From NCBI GenBank assembly GCA_028691385.1, contig JAQUZL010000015.1, forward strand, positions 1 to 22,422: 22,422 bases of DNA, read 5' to 3'. Made by a program: the position numbers and the translations under genes. Source of the DNA: Oscillospiraceae bacterium (GTDB lineage: Bacteria; Bacillota; Clostridia; Oscillospirales; Oscillospiraceae). Positions 7,280 through 13,231 of the stretch are shown in pieces. Below the pieces are notes generated by a model. It did not search any database, was not told the origin of the DNA, and worked only from the letters and a program-made list of their open reading frames with translations. Numbering within the stretch: position 1 is the first letter of the stretch; each line of letters begins with the position of its first letter.

Positions 7280-8551
7280 ATGATGACGTTGATTACTGCC
7301 GATATTTCCAACATCTGGGGCATTCTCAGCCTGCCGGATCTGCTGGCGCTGGAAAAAGAGATCTTTGACGCGCACAAGCAGCTGCAAACGCACACCGGCC
7401 GCGGGGGCGACCGGCTCGGCTGGATGACCCTGCCGGACTCCATCACCCGCGAAGCACGCGCCGACCTTCGCGAAGCCGCCGCGCGCATCGCCGCAGATGC
7501 GGAATATCTGGTCGTTTTGGGCGATGTGGGCGCGCAGGCGGCAGTTCGGCTGATGGCGACGCAGGCAAAGCCCCGGCTGCTGTTTTTCGACGGCGGCTTC
7601 TCCAGCCGCGCCCAGCGCAATCTGGAAGCGCGGCTGCAGGATCGGCCTTTTGCGGTGGTTGTCATCGCCGGAAGCGACATGACCACCGAGCAGGCGGTGT
7701 CGCTTCGCGCGCTCAAGCTGCTGCTTGAGCGGCGCTATGGCGAAGATGGTGCAAAAAAGCGCATTTATGTGGTCACAGATCCCTCCCGCGGCACGCTGCG
7801 CAAGCTGGCCGCGTCGGAGGGGTATGCGGCGTTTTCGCTGCCGGCCGACGCGCCGGGCAATTTCGGCGCGGTTTCGGCAGGGGGGCTTTTGCCCATGGCC
7901 GTGGCCGGCATTGATCCCGAGGCCGTGCTCTCCGGCGCCAGCGACGCGCGGGCGCAGCTGGATATTCGCTCCTTTGAAAATCCCGCATGGCTGTATGCCG
8001 CCGCCAGAACGCTGCTGGCGCGCAAGGGCTTCCGCGCTGAATTTTTGGGGATCTGGGAGCCGGACACCGCCGCGCTGGGGCGCTGGTGGCAGGCACTGTT
8101 TGCCGCGGCGGAGGGCAAGTCCGGCCACGGCATGGCGACCGCGCCGCTGCAATATCCCCGCGACCTGCACACCGTGGGTCAGCTTCTGCAGGACGGCCCG
8201 CGCACCATTGTGGAAACCACGCTGCGCTTTGCGCCGCCAAGCCAGCGCGCAACCATCGAAATGGACTGGCAGGACGCCGGCGGCGTGGACGCGCTGGGCG
8301 GCAAAACCCTCGACGCGGTGGGCGAGCAGGCGGCCATCGCCGCCATTGAAGCGCATGCGGACGGCGGCGTGCCGATTATCACGCTGGAATGCGGCGCGCC
8401 GGTGGCGCAGACCCTGGGCGAGCTGTTCTACTTTTTCCAGCTGAGCTGCGCGCTGTCCGGCTACCTTGCCGGACTGAACCCATTCGCCACGCCGGGCGCG
8501 GATTTATACGAGCTGCAGCTTGGCAAGCGCTGCGGCATGCTGCCCCGATAA
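7280..8551 (+). CDS. Phosphoglucose isomerase-like protein with degenerate active site
   Basis: The 423-residue protein aligns by eye along its whole length with Firmicutes glucose-6-phosphate isomerase (usually about 450 residues). Shared segments include TGRGGDRLGW (39-48), GGLLPMAVAGID (201-212), WWQALFAAAEGK (269-280), RDLHTVGQLLQDG (294-306) and NPFATPGADLY (400-410). The catalytic machinery is mostly gone. The GGRYS arginine is N194, the catalytic glutamate of GESEGK is A276, the lysine of NPFDQPGVEAYK is E411, and the GIGGSYLG and SKSGTTTEP sugar-phosphate loops are altered (GDVGAQ at 81-86, AGSDMTTEQ at 130-138). Only the histidine (H297) is retained. It is therefore probably not an isomerase; a sugar-phosphate sensor or scaffold role is possible but unproven. 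Frame integrity argues against a pseudogene. The start is ATG 7280 or the adjacent ATG 7283, which has better spacing from AAAAAGG. Confidence 0.85.
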   Translation: MMTLITADISNIWGILSLPDLLALEKEIFDAHKQLQTHTGRGGDRLGWMTLPDSITREARADLREAAARIAADAEYLVVLGDVGAQAAVRLMATQAKPRLLFFDGGFSSRAQRNLEARLQDRPFAVVVIAGSDMTTEQAVSLRALKLLLERRYGEDGAKKRIYVVTDPSRGTLRKLAASEGYAAFSLPADAPGNFGAVSAGGLLPMAVAGIDPEAVLSGASDARAQLDIRSFENPAWLYAAARTLLARKGFRAEFLGIWEPDTAALGRWWQALFAAAEGKSGHGMATAPLQYPRDLHTVGQLLQDGPRTIVETTLRFAPPSQRATIEMDWQDAGGVDALGGKTLDAVGEQAAIAAIEAHADGGVPIITLECGAPVAQTLGELFYFFQLSCALSGYLAGLNPFATPGADLYELQLGKRCGMLPR

Positions 8552-8577
8552 TTTCACAGGTTTTTCCGCAATAACGG

Positions 8578-8606
8578 TTGAAAATCCACAAGCAAGCTGA
8601 TACAAT
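8578..8606 (+). promoter_or_regulatory. Promoter of the small P-loop protein gene
   Basis: TTGAAA (8578-8583), 17 bases, then TACAAT (8601-8606). A leader of about 40 bases follows, with a weak GGCC/GGCC hairpin and a consensus AAAGGAGG. Confidence 0.7.
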
Positions 8607-8654
8607 ACTACAAAGGCCAGTTCCCTCGGCCGATGGATAAAGGAGGTTTTCACT

Positions 8655-9065
8655 ATGGTGAAAGTGATTATGGGCCTGAAAGGCTCCGGTAAAACCAAGC
8701 AGTTGATTGGTTCGATCAATGACGCAGTCCATAACGAGAGCGGCAGCGTCGTCTGCATGGAAAAGGGCAACAAACTCCGTTTTGATATCGACTACCGCGC
8801 ACGCCTGATTGAGGCGGATGATTACGGTATTGACAGCTATACCTTCCTGAAGGGATTCATCAGCGGCCTGCATGCCGGTAATTTTGACATTACCGATCTG
8901 TACATCGACGGTTTGTACCGCATTGTTGGTACGGATTCTGTCCCGGACACCGACGAATTCTTGCAGTGGGTCGATCAATTCGCGACTGCCAACAACATGA
9001 AGGTCACCATTACAATTTCTGAGGACATCGAGAAAGCAACCGACGGCATCAAGAAATTTTTCTGA
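8655..9065 (+). CDS. Small conserved P-loop protein of unknown function
   Basis: A 136-residue soluble protein with a Walker A motif at the extreme N-terminus (GLKGSGKT, residues 7-14). A hydrophobic strand ending in acidic residues (ITDLYIDGLY, about 78-87) could be Walker B. It is too small for a complete AAA or PilT ATPase. Similar proteins in Oscillospiraceae are, as I recall, annotated as hypothetical or, misleadingly, as PilT. The start has a consensus AAAGGAGG eight bases upstream. The gene has its own promoter and its own strong terminator, so it forms a single-gene unit. Its codon choice includes more of the A/T-ending codons common in highly expressed genes than its neighbours do. 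The function is not known to me. Confidence 0.85.
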   Translation: MVKVIMGLKGSGKTKQLIGSINDAVHNESGSVVCMEKGNKLRFDIDYRARLIEADDYGIDSYTFLKGFISGLHAGNFDITDLYIDGLYRIVGTDSVPDTDEFLQWVDQFATANNMKVTITISEDIEKATDGIKKFF

Positions 9066-9074
9066 CCAATCATC

Positions 9075-9114
9075 CGCAGGGCGAACCATATCCTGGCTCG
9101 CCCTGCGTTTTTTT
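9075..9114 (+). terminator. Intrinsic terminator of the P-loop protein gene
   Basis: CGCAGGGCGA (9075-9084) pairs perfectly with TCGCCCTGCG (9098-9107) and is followed by seven T residues. Confidence 0.92.
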
Positions 9115-9166
9115 GCCCGACGCATCGCGCCGGCTTTATTTTTCAACACACAGGAGGCACTTTCTC

Positions 9167-10759
9167 ATGGCAGGATTGCATGATGAGATTTCCAGACGGC
9201 GAACCTTCGCCATCATTTCCCACCCGGACGCCGGTAAAACCACGCTGACGGAAAAATTTCTGCTCTACGGCGGCGCCATTGCCCAGGCCGGCGCGGTCAA
9301 GGGCAAAAAGGCGAAGGCGGCCACATCAGACTGGATGGAAATTGAAAAACAGCGCGGCATTTCCGTCACCAGCTCGGTCATGCAGTTCCAGTATGAGAAT
9401 TTTGTCATCAACATTCTCGATACGCCGGGTCACCAGGACTTCTCCGAGGACACCTACCGTACGCTGATGGCGGCGGACTCCGCCGTCATGGTCATCGACG
9501 GCAGCAAGGGCGTCGAGGCGCAGACGCGCAAGCTGTTCAAGGTCTGCGCCATGCGCCACATCCCGATTTTTACCTTTATTAATAAGATGGATCGCGAGGC
9601 GCGCGATCCCTTTGAGCTGTGCGACGAGCTCGAGCGCGAGCTTGGCATCGACACCTACTGCTGCAACTGGCCCATCGGCTGCGGCAAGGAGTTTCAGGGC
9701 GTCTACGACCGCGAGAAGAACAAAATTCTGTTTTTCTCCGGCGCGGATCGCAAGCGCAAGGTGGACGCCATCACGGTGGAGCTGGCCTCTGACGCCGTCG
9801 AGGAGATGATCGGCGCGCAGCGCGCGGACAAGCTCCGCGAAGAGGTGGAGCTTTTGGGCGCTGGGCGGGAGCTGGACGTCGCCGCCGTGCGCGCAGGCAC
9901 CCTCAGCCCCGTGTTCTTCGGGTCGGCGCTCACCAACTTTGGCGTAGAGCCGTTTCTGGAGGAATTTCTGCGCATGACCACCGCACCTCTGCCCCGCACG
10001 GCGGACTGCGGCGTGATTGACACCTTTTCGCCGGAATTCTCCGCCTTTGTCTTTAAGATTCAGGCCAACATGAACAAAGCGCACCGCGACCGTCTGGCAT
10101 TCATGCGCATCTGCTCGGGCAAATACGAGCGCGACGCCGAGGTCTACCATGTGCAGGGCGGGCGCAAAATGCGCCTGAGTCAGCCACAGCAGCTGATGGC
10201 CTCCGAGCGCGAAATCATCGATGAGGCCTACGCGGGCGACATCATCGGTGTGTTTGACCCGGGCATTTTCTCCATCGGCGACACCATCACCGTGCCGGGC
10301 GAAAAATTCCGCTTCGGCAGCATCCCCACCTTCGCCCCCGAGCATTTCACCCGCGTGTCCCCCAAGGACACCATGAAGCGCAAGCAGTTCATCAAGGGCG
10401 TGGAGCAGATCGCCCATGAGGGCGCAATCCAGATCTTCAAAATTCCATACACCGGCATGGAGGAGGTCATCGTGGGCGTCGTGGGCGTGCTGCAGTTCGA
10501 GGTGTTCGAATACCGCATGAAAAACGAATACGGCGTGGAGCTGCGCATGGACAACCTGCCCTATGAGGAGCTGCGGTTTCTCGTCAAAAGTCCCACGGAG
10601 CATCTCGACGAGCTGTATCTCACCTCCGACGCCAAGCTGCTGGAGGATTATCACGGCCGCAAGCTTTTGGTGTTCTCCAGCTTCTGGAGCATCGACTTTA
10701 TCTGCAAACGCAACCCGGGTCTGGAGCTGAGCGAAACCGCGCCGGACGTGGAAGCATAA
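9167..10759 (+). CDS. prfC: Peptide chain release factor 3 (RF3)
   Basis: RF3 is a ribosome-associated GTPase that recycles RF1/RF2 after peptide release. The 530-residue protein has the expected length and the classical translational GTPase motifs. These are the P-loop region SHPDAGKTTLTEK (18-30), switch I around RGISVTSS (63-70), G3 DTPGHQDF (85-92) and G4 NKMD (139-142). EF-Tu domain II-like and RF3-specific C-terminal regions follow. The ATG at 9167 has AGGAGG ten bases upstream; the open frame extends 18 codons further but through the preceding terminator. No clear promoter is visible between 9115 and 9166. The stop codon lies inside the terminator stem. Confidence 0.96.
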   Translation: MAGLHDEISRRRTFAIISHPDAGKTTLTEKFLLYGGAIAQAGAVKGKKAKAATSDWMEIEKQRGISVTSSVMQFQYENFVINILDTPGHQDFSEDTYRTLMAADSAVMVIDGSKGVEAQTRKLFKVCAMRHIPIFTFINKMDREARDPFELCDELERELGIDTYCCNWPIGCGKEFQGVYDREKNKILFFSGADRKRKVDAITVELASDAVEEMIGAQRADKLREEVELLGAGRELDVAAVRAGTLSPVFFGSALTNFGVEPFLEEFLRMTTAPLPRTADCGVIDTFSPEFSAFVFKIQANMNKAHRDRLAFMRICSGKYERDAEVYHVQGGRKMRLSQPQQLMASEREIIDEAYAGDIIGVFDPGIFSIGDTITVPGEKFRFGSIPTFAPEHFTRVSPKDTMKRKQFIKGVEQIAHEGAIQIFKIPYTGMEEVIVGVVGVLQFEVFEYRMKNEYGVELRMDNLPYEELRFLVKSPTEHLDELYLTSDAKLLEDYHGRKLLVFSSFWSIDFICKRNPGLELSETAPDVEA

Positions 10760-10800
10760 ACGCCGGGCGGCGCACCTTTGGGTGCGCCGCCCGGCGTTTA
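10757..10800 (+). terminator. Terminator-like hairpin of prfC
   Basis: A perfect 20-bp stem (10757-10776 with 10781-10800, loop TTTG) begins at the prfC stop codon itself. The following U-tract is poor (TTTA inside the stem end), so it may act as an mRNA 3' stabiliser as much as a terminator. Confidence 0.75.
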
Positions 10801-10890
10801 TCGGTTGTCCCCTTTTGCCATTCCCTATTTTGTCATTCTGCGCGCAACTGTCCGGTTTCAAAAAATCTTAAACATTTTTCACAAAACCTA

Positions 10891-10919
10891 TTGACAAATC
10901 GAGAAAGTTTTTGTACGAT
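10891..10919 (+). promoter_or_regulatory. Candidate promoter of an orphan transcription unit
   Basis: A perfect TTGACA (10891-10896), 17 bases, then TACGAT (10914-10919) lie about 90 bases after prfC. No protein gene with a ribosome site follows for 500 bases. The surrounding DNA is clearly more AT-rich than the flanking genes. Confidence 0.5.
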
Positions 10920-11419
10920 ATAACCGTAAACAGAGAGCCAATCAAAAAGAAAAAAGTTCAGCCAAAATGCCGGAAGGGAGTGTTTCCGATGGAATAGGCA
11001 ATCTGTTTTGACGTTTCCACTTCTTTTCATCGCAATGGCAGAAACGAAATGTTTCGATCCGGCGGTCGTTTGAAACGGTTTGTTTTGAAAAATAACGTTC
11101 CAGAAATATTGCAAAGTCCGATGCTTTTCCGGTTCCATGAAGGTTAGAAAATGCAATGTGTTTCGAATCCACGTTTGTTGCAATCGCAATACTGGCTTCA
11201 AGATGTTGTAGATTTTCCATTTTTAAGGATTCCAAAAGGGTTCAGGGATTTTGAGGTTTCCGGGAATCCACAAACAATTCCATGATGTTGGAAGGTTTTT
11301 CCGATGTACTGAATGCGTTTTAACCGTTTTTCAAGCCGTTTCCCAGCGAGTCCGCGTGGATGCAGGCCAGTTGGTCGGGGCAAGACAGTAGAAATGAATA
11401 TTATAATGGGAGGTATTGC

Positions 11420-11449
11420 ATGGTGGTAGATCCGATGTCTGCAGCATAG
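11420..11449 (+). CDS. Nine-codon open frame ending inside a terminator stem
   Basis: ATG at 11420 is preceded six bases upstream by GGGAGG (11408-11413) and encodes MVVDPMSAA before TAG at 11447-11449. The stop codon lies in the 5' arm of the following terminator. The arrangement resembles a leader peptide or a decoy start. It could be chance, and no regulatory codons stand out. Confidence 0.25.
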   Translation: MVVDPMSAA

Positions 11450-11491
11450 CCCCTTGTTCCGAATGTGGGAACAAGGGGCTATGCTTTTTTT
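11444..11491 (+). terminator. Strong intrinsic terminator
   Basis: A perfect 17-bp stem (11444-11460 with 11468-11484, seven-base loop) is followed by seven T residues (11485-11491). It separates the upstream low-GC region from the promoter of the SLH protein gene. Confidence 0.93.
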
Positions 11492-11502
11492 GTGCCGTTG
11501 CA

Positions 11503-11531
11503 TTGAAAGTGGCATCGCATCCTGCTATGAT
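11503..11531 (+). promoter_or_regulatory. Promoter of the first SLH protein gene
   Basis: TTGAAA (11503-11508), 17 bases, then TATGAT (11526-11531). A CGGGTC/GACCCG hairpin (11540-11555) lies at the start of the predicted leader of about 75 bases. Confidence 0.7.
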
Positions 11532-11615
11532 AGACTGATCGGGTCGTTTGACCCGGTCATGGCACGCGCCAAACCGGCTGCGCGCCAAATATTAAATAAT
11601 GAGAGGTACTTTGTC

Positions 11616-12959
11616 ATGGGAAAAAGGATTCTTGCAGTTCTTCTGAGCGCCATTCTGGCACTTGGCTGCTGCACAACCGCATTTGCCGCCGACTTTACCG
11701 CCGAAGCGCAGGATTTGCAATCTGCAGGACTGTTCAACGGCACCGATAAAGGTTTCGAGCTGGATCGGGAAGCGACCCGCGTCGAAGCTGCCGTGATGCT
11801 GGTGCGTCTGCTGGGCAAAGAGGCGGAAGCCAAAGCGCAGTTTGACGCCGGCACGATCGTAAACCCCTTCACCGACGTCCCGGTTTGGGCAAACGCCTAT
11901 GTCGCATGGCTGTACAGCCAGTCGCTCACCAAGGGCATCAGCCAGACCCAGTTCGGCACAGGCAAGTGCTCCGGGCAGATGTTTGCCACCTTCGCGCTGC
12001 GCGCGCTGGGCTATACCGAGGCCGCCGGCGACTTTACCTACGCCACCGCGTTGGATACCGCCGCCGATCTCGGACTGTATGACGCGCTGACCATGGCCGG
12101 CACGTTCTGCCGCGACGAGCTGGTTGCCATGGCCGATCAGACGCTGGCCACCACCGTCAAGGGCGGCGCGCAGTCGCTGCTGGAAAAGCTGGTCGCCGAC
12201 GGCGCTGTGGATGCCGCAGCCGCCAAGGCGCTGCTGGAAAAGCAGGCTGCGCTGCGCAGCTATAACGCCGCATGCATGGCCCTCGGCGACATGAACGCCA
12301 TGGCCATGACCATGAAGATGAAGATGGATGTATCCACGGAGAACGTGACCGTGGTCACCACCGTCAGCGACATGACCGCAAGCGTCATCACTGACCCCAC
12401 CGATCTGACCAAGCTGCAGATGGCCATCTCCGGCAAAATGACCATGGGCGGCGAGACCACCGACTATCAGGAATGGGTCAAGGACGGCTGGATGTACATG
12501 AACATGGGCGCAAGCAAGGTCAAGGCGAAGATGGGTCTTGACGCACTGCAGGACGCGCTGGACAGCGCAACGGTTTCCGCCGACAGTATGCCGATCTACT
12601 ATGTGGACGCGATCACCAAGACCACATCCGGCAGCAACACCGTCTACACCATGACCTGCAAGGACAGCTACTCCGACCTTATCAGCAGCATGATCGGCGA
12701 TCTCGATGAAACCCTCGGCGTGGACGCGGTGAAGCTTGGCAAGATGACCATTGCCACCACCTTTGACGCCAAGGGCGCGCTGAAAGCCGAGCGGATTCAG
12801 ATTACCATGTCCGCCACCACAACGCAGGATGGCGAAACCTTCCAGCTGGATTATATCGACGACATTGACATGCAGATCACTGCCACCGGCAGCGCGGTCA
12901 AGGTCACCTATCCGGACTTCTCGGACTATGTTGAGGGTCCGCTGGAGGACATCGCATAA
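11616..12959 (+). CDS. S-layer homology (SLH) domain surface protein
   Basis: A 447-residue exported protein. A signal peptide covers about 1-25 (hydrophobic core, cleavage near AFA-AD). Residues 26-185 hold SLH-type repeats (NPFTDVPVWANAYVAWLYSQSLTKGI and the LGYTEAAGDF region are the clearest). SLH repeats bind pyruvylated secondary cell-wall polymer and would anchor the protein at the surface. Residues 215-447 form a beta-rich domain reminiscent of the extracytoplasmic lipoprotein-like domains common in Clostridia (DUF6612-like, uncertain). At its start is a methionine-rich run, with seven Met in residues 221-237. The ATG has GAGAGG nine bases upstream; in-frame codons further upstream lack a ribosome site and overlap the promoter. 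The gene is monocistronic. Its ligand or role is unknown. Confidence 0.88.
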   Translation: MGKRILAVLLSAILALGCCTTAFAADFTAEAQDLQSAGLFNGTDKGFELDREATRVEAAVMLVRLLGKEAEAKAQFDAGTIVNPFTDVPVWANAYVAWLYSQSLTKGISQTQFGTGKCSGQMFATFALRALGYTEAAGDFTYATALDTAADLGLYDALTMAGTFCRDELVAMADQTLATTVKGGAQSLLEKLVADGAVDAAAAKALLEKQAALRSYNAACMALGDMNAMAMTMKMKMDVSTENVTVVTTVSDMTASVITDPTDLTKLQMAISGKMTMGGETTDYQEWVKDGWMYMNMGASKVKAKMGLDALQDALDSATVSADSMPIYYVDAITKTTSGSNTVYTMTCKDSYSDLISSMIGDLDETLGVDAVKLGKMTIATTFDAKGALKAERIQITMSATTTQDGETFQLDYIDDIDMQITATGSAVKVTYPDFSDYVEGPLEDIA

Positions 12960-12974
12960 GCATTTGCGAGATAG

Positions 12975-13011
12975 GCAGGGGATTGCCCAACCGGCGATCC
13001 CCTGCTTTTTT
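12975..13011 (+). terminator. Intrinsic terminator of the first SLH gene
   Basis: GCAGGGGAT (12975-12983) pairs with ATCCCCTGC (12997-13005), followed by six T residues. Confidence 0.9.
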
Positions 13012-13159
13012 GGTAAATTTGGGAACCTTATCCGCGCAACTGCGTCATAAGCATAGGCGCGCACATCGGCCGCGCCCCGCTTTCGCGCCGTGTTTTTGAG
13101 GAAGCGTGCACGCTGTGACACGAATCCGGAAACAATGCGGCATTTTCCAAAAATATAGT

Positions 13160-13188
13160 TTGCTTTCTCACAGCATCTGTATTATAAT
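13160..13188 (+). promoter_or_regulatory. Promoter of the adaptor-ABC-SLH operon
   Basis: TTGCTT (13160-13165), 17 bases, then a perfect TATAAT (13183-13188), with the predicted start near 13195. The region 13012-13159 shows nothing further. Confidence 0.75.
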
Positions 13189-13191
13189 TTC

Positions 13192-13207
13192 TAGTACAGT
13201 TAGTACA
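13192..13207 (+). repeat. TAGTACA direct repeat at the predicted transcription start
   Basis: TAGTACA occurs at 13192-13198 and again at 13201-13207, a nine-base period, immediately after the -10 box. Its position is right for a repressor site, but no regulator gene is adjacent. Confidence 0.5.
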
Positions 13208-13231
13208 CTTGTGGCACAGGAGGAAATTACT

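Larger units (their letters stand above)
10926..11491 (+). ncRNA. Possible long untranslated RNA (low-GC region without a gene)
   Basis: Between the promoter at 10891 and the strong terminator at 11444-11491 lie about 565 bases with no convincing protein gene on either strand. By eye the stretch is near 40% GC, against roughly 60% around it. It contains several small inverted repeats: CGAAA/TTTCG (about 11045-11056), CGTTT/AAACG (about 11068-11078), GGATTCC/GGAATCC pairing 11227-11233 with about 11262-11270, and TTCCA/TGGAA near 11279-11293. CCGATG recurs four times (10986, 11118, 11301, 11432). This fits a structured non-coding RNA. It could equally be a decayed gene or a spacer. I cannot match it to a known RNA family from memory. 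Confidence 0.3.

Noticed and set aside
7280..8551. Annotating the isomerase-like gene as an active glucose-6-phosphate isomerase or as a pseudogene
   Set aside because: Key catalytic residues are replaced, which argues against an active enzyme; the intact frame and conserved scaffold argue against decay.
10957..11001. Short frames near 10957-11001 (MPEGSVSDGIGNLF; ATG-GAA-TAG after GAAGGGAG)
   Set aside because: Very short, with no sign of conservation that I can test; the ribosome-like site leads only to a two-codon frame.
10833..11235. Two overlapping minus-strand frames (about 97 and 122 codons) in the low-GC stretch
   Set aside because: The first starts only at TTG and neither has a recognisable ribosome site; they match no family I know and run against the apparent promoter. 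A decayed gene remains possible.
11402..11407. TATAAT as a promoter for the nine-codon frame
   Set aside because: No -35 box at 16-18 bases, and transcription from it would begin after the GGGAGG ribosome site.
10926..11491. RNase P RNA, tmRNA, or group II intron in the low-GC region
   Set aside because: I find no GAGGAAAGTCC-type RNase P core, no tRNA-like ends with an ANDNYALAA-like tag, and no domain V-like hairpin.
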